Shown piece after piece: positions 14,878 to 18,175 of a stretch of 18,175 nt of DNA. This DNA comes from Acidimicrobiia bacterium UBA6912 (GTDB lineage Bacteria > Actinomycetota > Acidimicrobiia > Spongiisociales > UBA5794), in assembly GCA_002450985.1 (NCBI GenBank), contig DKBA01000295.1:1-18175 (forward strand), given 5' to 3'. The notes below the pieces were generated by a model. It was given only the letters and a program-made list of their open reading frames with translations, searched no databases and was not told the origin of the DNA. Both the position numbers and the translations under genes were made by a program. Positions within the stretch are counted from its first letter, which is position 1; each line of letters starts with the position of its first letter.

Positions 14878-16095
14878 TCACTCGCCTGCCCCGAGGCGCC
14901 GCTCGGCGAACGTGCGCAACCGCAGGCTCTGCAGGCGGATGAAGCCCGTGGCGTCACCCTGGTGGTAGACCTCGTCCGCCTCGAAGGTCGCCGTTGCCTC
15001 GTCGTAGAGGCTGTGGCTGTCGGACCGCCTCCCCTCCACCACCGCCTGCCCCTTGTAGAGCTTGAGCCGGGCTTCGCCGTTCACCCGTTTCTGCACGTCG
15101 TCCATGAACGCCTGGAGGGCCTCGCGCTCCGGCGAGTACCAGAAACCGTTGTAGACCATCTCGGCGTAGCGGGGGACCAGCTCGTCACGCAGGTGAGCCA
15201 CCTCACGGTCCAGCGTGATGGACTCGACGGCGCGGTGGGCGTGATAGAGCAGCGTGCCGCCGGGCGTCTCGTACACGCCGCGGTTCTTGATGCCCACGAA
15301 CCGGTTCTCGACGATGTCGACCCTGCCGACGCCGTGACGACCCCCGATACGGTTGACGGTCGTGAGCAGGTCGACCGGTCCGAGCTCGGCGCCGTTGACG
15401 GTGACCGGGGTGCCCTCGTGGAAGCCGATCGTCACCCACTCCGGCTCGTCCGGGGCGTCCTCGGGGTTCGTCGTCATCCGGAACATGTCGGCGGGTGGCG
15501 CCGTCCACGGATCCTCCAGCACCCCGCCCTCGTAGGAGATGTGGAGGAGGTTGGCGTCCATCGAGTACGGCTTCTCCGGGGTCACCGGGATGGGGATGCC
15601 GTGGGCCTCCGCATAGGCGACGCAGTCCGCCCTGCCCCGCAGGTTCCACTCCCGCCACGGGGCGATCACCTTGATGTCCGGCTTGAGGGCGAAGGCGGCC
15701 AGCTCGAACCGCACCTGGTCGTTGCCTTTCCCGGTCGCCCCGTGGGCGATCGCGTCGGCGCCGGTCCGCTCGGCCACCTCGACCAGCCCCTTGCCGATGA
15801 TGGGCCGCGCCAGCGAGGTGCCGAGCAGGTAGTAGCCCTCGTAGATGGCGTTGGCACGGATGGCGGCGAAGACGAAGTCCCGCACGAACTCCTCGCGCAG
15901 GTCGTCGGTGATCGCCTCGACCGCGCCCGTCGCCCGAGCCTTCTCCTCGGCCTCGGCGACTTCCTCGCCCTGGCCGACGTCGGCCGTGTAGGTGATCACC
16001 TCGGCGCCGTACTCCTCCTGGATCCAGCGCAGGATCACGGACGTGTCGAGGCCCCCGCTGTAGGCGAGAACCACCTTCTTGATCTGTGTGCTCAT
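14878..16095 (-). CDS. argG: Argininosuccinate synthase
   Basis: The 405-residue enzyme joins citrulline and aspartate with ATP to make argininosuccinate. The ATP-pyrophosphatase loop AYSGGLDTSVILRW lies at residues 11-24, followed by VITYTADVGQGEE. GATGKGNDQVRFELA and YSMDANLLHISYEGGVLEDPW are further family hallmarks. Length is normal. The ATG at 16095 has AGGAG six bases upstream and overlaps the argR stop (ATGA), so translation is coupled to argR. Confidence 0.98.
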   Translation of the reverse strand: MSTQIKKVVLAYSGGLDTSVILRWIQEEYGAEVITYTADVGQGEEVAEAEEKARATGAVEAITDDLREEFVRDFVFAAIRANAIYEGYYLLGTSLARPIIGKGLVEVAERTGADAIAHGATGKGNDQVRFELAAFALKPDIKVIAPWREWNLRGRADCVAYAEAHGIPIPVTPEKPYSMDANLLHISYEGGVLEDPWTAPPADMFRMTTNPEDAPDEPEWVTIGFHEGTPVTVNGAELGPVDLLTTVNRIGGRHGVGRVDIVENRFVGIKNRGVYETPGGTLLYHAHRAVESITLDREVAHLRDELVPRYAEMVYNGFWYSPEREALQAFMDDVQKRVNGEARLKLYKGQAVVEGRRSDSHSLYDEATATFEADEVYHQGDATGFIRLQSLRLRTFAERRLGAGE

Positions 16096-16559
16096 CGCGT
16101 GACTCCTATGCGGTCGAGTTCGTTGATCAGACCTTCTCCTCCGACGGCCTCACTGGCGACGACGACGACCGTGTCGTCCCCGGCCACCGTTCCCAGCAAC
16201 CCCGCAAAGCCGGCTCGATCGAGCGCCCCGGCGACGACGTTTGCCGCCCCGGGATGGGTGCGAATCACCAGGAGATTGTGGGACACGGCGAGGGAGTCGG
16301 AGAACTCGTCGATGATGCGGGCGATCTCGCGCTCGTCGCCCGGCCCCGTCGCCTCCTGCTGGATCTCGTAGCGGAGCCCGCCATCGTCGGTGCGCACCTT
16401 CACCGCCCCGATGGCGTCGAGGTCGCGCGACACCGTCGCCTGGGTGACGTAGTGGCCCGCCTCCTCGAGCATCTCGACCAGCTCTTGCTGGGAGTGGATC
16501 GGCTGGCCGGTGATGAGCCGGCGCAGGAGACGGCGGCGGGTGGAGATCGTCGGGCTCAC
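16092..16559 (-). CDS. argR: Arginine repressor
   Basis: The 155-residue regulator has a winged helix-turn-helix at the N-terminus (HSQQELVEMLEEAGHYVTQA followed by TVSRDLDAIGAVKVR) and a C-terminal oligomerisation and arginine-binding domain (LLGTVAGDDTVVVVA). ArgR hexamers bind ARG boxes and repress arginine synthesis genes when arginine is plentiful. Start is GTG at 16559, overlapping the argB stop as GTGA; the stop overlaps the argG ATG. Both overlaps indicate a tightly coupled operon. Because it is in the operon it controls, it is probably autoregulated. The ARG boxes would be expected upstream of the window's right edge. Confidence 0.95.
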   Translation of the reverse strand: MSPTISTRRRLLRRLITGQPIHSQQELVEMLEEAGHYVTQATVSRDLDAIGAVKVRTDDGGLRYEIQQEATGPGDEREIARIIDEFSDSLAVSHNLLVIRTHPGAANVVAGALDRAGFAGLLGTVAGDDTVVVVASEAVGGEGLINELDRIGVTR

Positions 16560-17464
16560 GGCGTCTCGTCCTCCATCGTGATCATGGTGCCGATGCCCTC
16601 GGGGGTGAAGATCTCGAGGAGCAGGGCGTGCTGGATGCGGCCGTCGAGGATGTGGGCGCGGGCCACCCCGCCCCGGATGGCGTGGATGCACGACGCGAGC
16701 TTGGGGAGCATCCCCGAGGAGATCGAACCGGTGGCGAGCAGCTTCTCGAGCTCGGGCACCGTGATGCGCTGGATGAGGCTGTCCTCGTCCCCGAGATCGC
16801 GGTACAGGCCCTCGACGTCGGTGAGGTAGACGAGCTTGCGGGCGCCGAGCGACTCCGCCAGAGCGCCCGCCGCGGTGTCGGCGTTGAGGTTGTACGGACG
16901 CCCATCCTCCCCCCTGGCGAGCGGCGCCACCACCGGCACGTAGCCCTCGGCCTGCAGCGCCGTCACGAGGCCGGGGTTCACCGACGACACCTCCCCCACG
17001 AAGCCGAGCCGCGGATCCTTGGGCCTGGCGAGGAACGTGTTGGCATCGAGCCCGTTGACGCCGGCCGCCAGCGAGCCATGGGCGTTGACGAGCCTCACGA
17101 TGTCGGGGTTGATCTCGCCCGCCAGCGTGGTTTGCACGACCCTGATGGTCTCCTCGTCGGTGATGCGCAGCCCGTCGATCCACTGCGGCTCGATGCCCTG
17201 CTGGCCCATCGCACGCGAGATGTGGGGACCGCCCCCGTGCACGATCACCGGCTTGATCCCCGAGTAGTGGAGCATGGCGACGTCGTCGGCGAAGGTGTTC
17301 CGCAACGTCTCGTCGACCATCGCCGAGCCCCCGTACTTGATCACGACGGTCGTGCCCCGGAACCGTTTGATGAACGGCATCGCCTCGGAGAAGATCTTGG
17401 CCTTCGCCATCGTGGTGGCGATGCGAGACTTCGCCGGCGCCGGGGAGCCGTGGCCGGTCGCCAT
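16556..17464 (-). CDS. argB: N-acetylglutamate kinase
   Basis: The 302-residue amino-acid kinase phosphorylates N-acetylglutamate, the second step of arginine synthesis. TVVIKYGGSAM (near 39-49) and KPVIVHGGGPHISRAM are typical of the nucleotide- and substrate-binding regions; NLNADTAAGALAESLGARKL and SSGMLPKLASCIHAIRGGV follow. Length fits the family. The ATG at 17464 overlaps the argJ stop by one base (TGATG), so the two genes are translationally coupled. The first ~18 residues form a poorly conserved extension, and an inner Met (MAKAKIF, codon at 17408-17410) could be an alternative start. Confidence 0.96.
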   Translation of the reverse strand: MATGHGSPAPAKSRIATTMAKAKIFSEAMPFIKRFRGTTVVIKYGGSAMVDETLRNTFADDVAMLHYSGIKPVIVHGGGPHISRAMGQQGIEPQWIDGLRITDEETIRVVQTTLAGEINPDIVRLVNAHGSLAAGVNGLDANTFLARPKDPRLGFVGEVSSVNPGLVTALQAEGYVPVVAPLARGEDGRPYNLNADTAAGALAESLGARKLVYLTDVEGLYRDLGDEDSLIQRITVPELEKLLATGSISSGMLPKLASCIHAIRGGVARAHILDGRIQHALLLEIFTPEGIGTMITMEDETP

Positions 17465-18175
17465 CAGCTCCGCTCCCCGTTGAAGCGCACGTAGTCAGGG
17501 GTGAGGTCGGTCGTCAGTACCTCGGCCGCGGCAGGGCCGTCGCCGACGGTGACGTCGACGGTGAAGTCACCAGAGGTGAGCGTGGCGGCGAGGGCGTCGA
17601 GGTCCGCTCCCACCGGGGCGCCCCCGTCGGCCACGACCACGCCGCCGTAGGCGATCGTGACCCGGGTCGGGTCGACGGGGATCGACGCCGTGCCCAGCGC
17701 GGCGACGAGCCTTCCCCAGTTCGGGTCGCCGCCGTAGAACGAAGCCCGCACGAGCGCCGAGTCGGCGATGAGCCTGCCCAGCGTGCGGGCCGTAGCCGCG
17801 TCAGCCGCCCCTCGCACCTTGAGACGAACGACACGCGAGGCTCCCTCGGCATCGCTGGCGATCTGATGGGCGAGGCTGCGACACACGTCGCTGAGCGGCC
17901 CGATGAGGTCGTCCGTCGTCGCCACCCGGCCCGATGCCCCGTTAGCCAATGCCACCACCGTGTCGTTGGTCGACTCACAGCCGTCGATGTCGAGGCAGTT
18001 GAAGGAGTCGTCGACGGCGCTCCGCAAGGCTGCGTCGAGATCGGCGGGGGCGACGGCGGCGTCGGTGGTGATGACGGCGAGCATCGTGGCCATCCCGGGG
18101 CGAATCATGCCCGCACCCTTCGCCATGCCGCCGACGACGAAACCCTCGCCAGGAGACACCGCCTCCTTCGAGACC
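17464..18175 (-). CDS. argJ: Bifunctional ornithine acetyltransferase/N-acetylglutamate synthase, 3' part
   Basis: The gene runs off the right edge; about 236 residues of the C-terminal part are visible. The autoproteolysis site appears as KGAGMIRPGMATML, where Thr would become the N-terminal nucleophile of the beta chain. FNCLDIDGCESTNDTVVALA and FYGGDPNWGRLVAALG are also typical. ArgJ moves the acetyl group from N-acetylornithine to glutamate, making a recycling pathway. ArgJ is normally about 400 residues, so about 160 N-terminal residues lie outside. It overlaps argB by one base. Confidence 0.95.
   Translation of the reverse strand, partial: VSKEAVSPGEGFVVGGMAKGAGMIRPGMATMLAVITTDAAVAPADLDAALRSAVDDSFNCLDIDGCESTNDTVVALANGASGRVATTDDLIGPLSDVCRSLAHQIASDAEGASRVVRLKVRGAADAATARTLGRLIADSALVRASFYGGDPNWGRLVAALGTASIPVDPTRVTIAYGGVVVADGGAPVGADLDALAATLTSGDFTVDVTVGDGPAAAEVLTTDLTPDYVRFNGERS

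Noticed and set aside
14512..16371. A 619-codon plus-strand open frame opposite argG and argR
   Set aside because: It is antisense to argH, argG and argR and carries no domain signal.

Overview
The window is a GC-rich bacterial chromosome segment that reads as an actinobacterium, most likely from the Acidimicrobiia or a related lineage. I infer this from the GC-rich third codon positions, the frequent GTG starts, a sugar-binding lipoprotein whose lipobox cysteine is followed by repeated Glu-Thr-Thr-Thr-Thr blocks (typical of that group), a mycothiol-type DinB protein, and galK, galT and arg genes of actinobacterial type. No rRNA, tRNA, CRISPR array, insertion sequence or phage gene was seen. 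Almost every gene is on the minus strand, so transcription mostly runs from high to low coordinates.

Left region (34-1032): a 47-residue cysteine-containing small ORF on the plus strand meets, tail to tail, a zinc peptidase of family M15 with a C-terminal peptidoglycan-binding-like segment.

Galactose region (1032-8422, minus strand): reading in the direction of transcription there is a DeoR-family regulator, a sugar-binding lipoprotein, two ABC permeases, galT and galK. The genes overlap or nearly touch from the first permease onward. The import genes should bring in galactose or a galactoside, and GalK and GalT turn galactose into Gal-1-P and UDP-galactose. The ABC ATPase, galE and any galactosidase are absent from the window. 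A perfect 15-bp inverted repeat sits between the binding-protein gene and the first permease. Both permeases carry unusual extra regions: an N-terminal block of extra membrane helices in the first, and a ~150-residue outside loop with a duplicated motif in the second.

Divergent from the regulator is a 513-residue protein (8564-10105, plus strand) that looks like a GT-B-fold glycosyltransferase of the MurG/MGDG-synthase kind. Its shared intergenic region with the regulator raises the idea that imported galactose, as UDP-galactose, feeds a glycolipid or other glycoconjugate. This is the most interesting hypothesis in the window, and it is inference.

Middle region (10245-13436): a YihY/BrkB-type membrane protein, a RarD-type EamA transporter, a DinB/DUF664 metalloprotein and a vapBC toxin-antitoxin pair.

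Right region (13479-18175, minus strand): an arginine biosynthesis cluster transcribed argJ (cut by the window edge), argB, argR, argG, argH, with overlaps at three junctions. The argD and argF genes that often lie between argB and argR are missing here.
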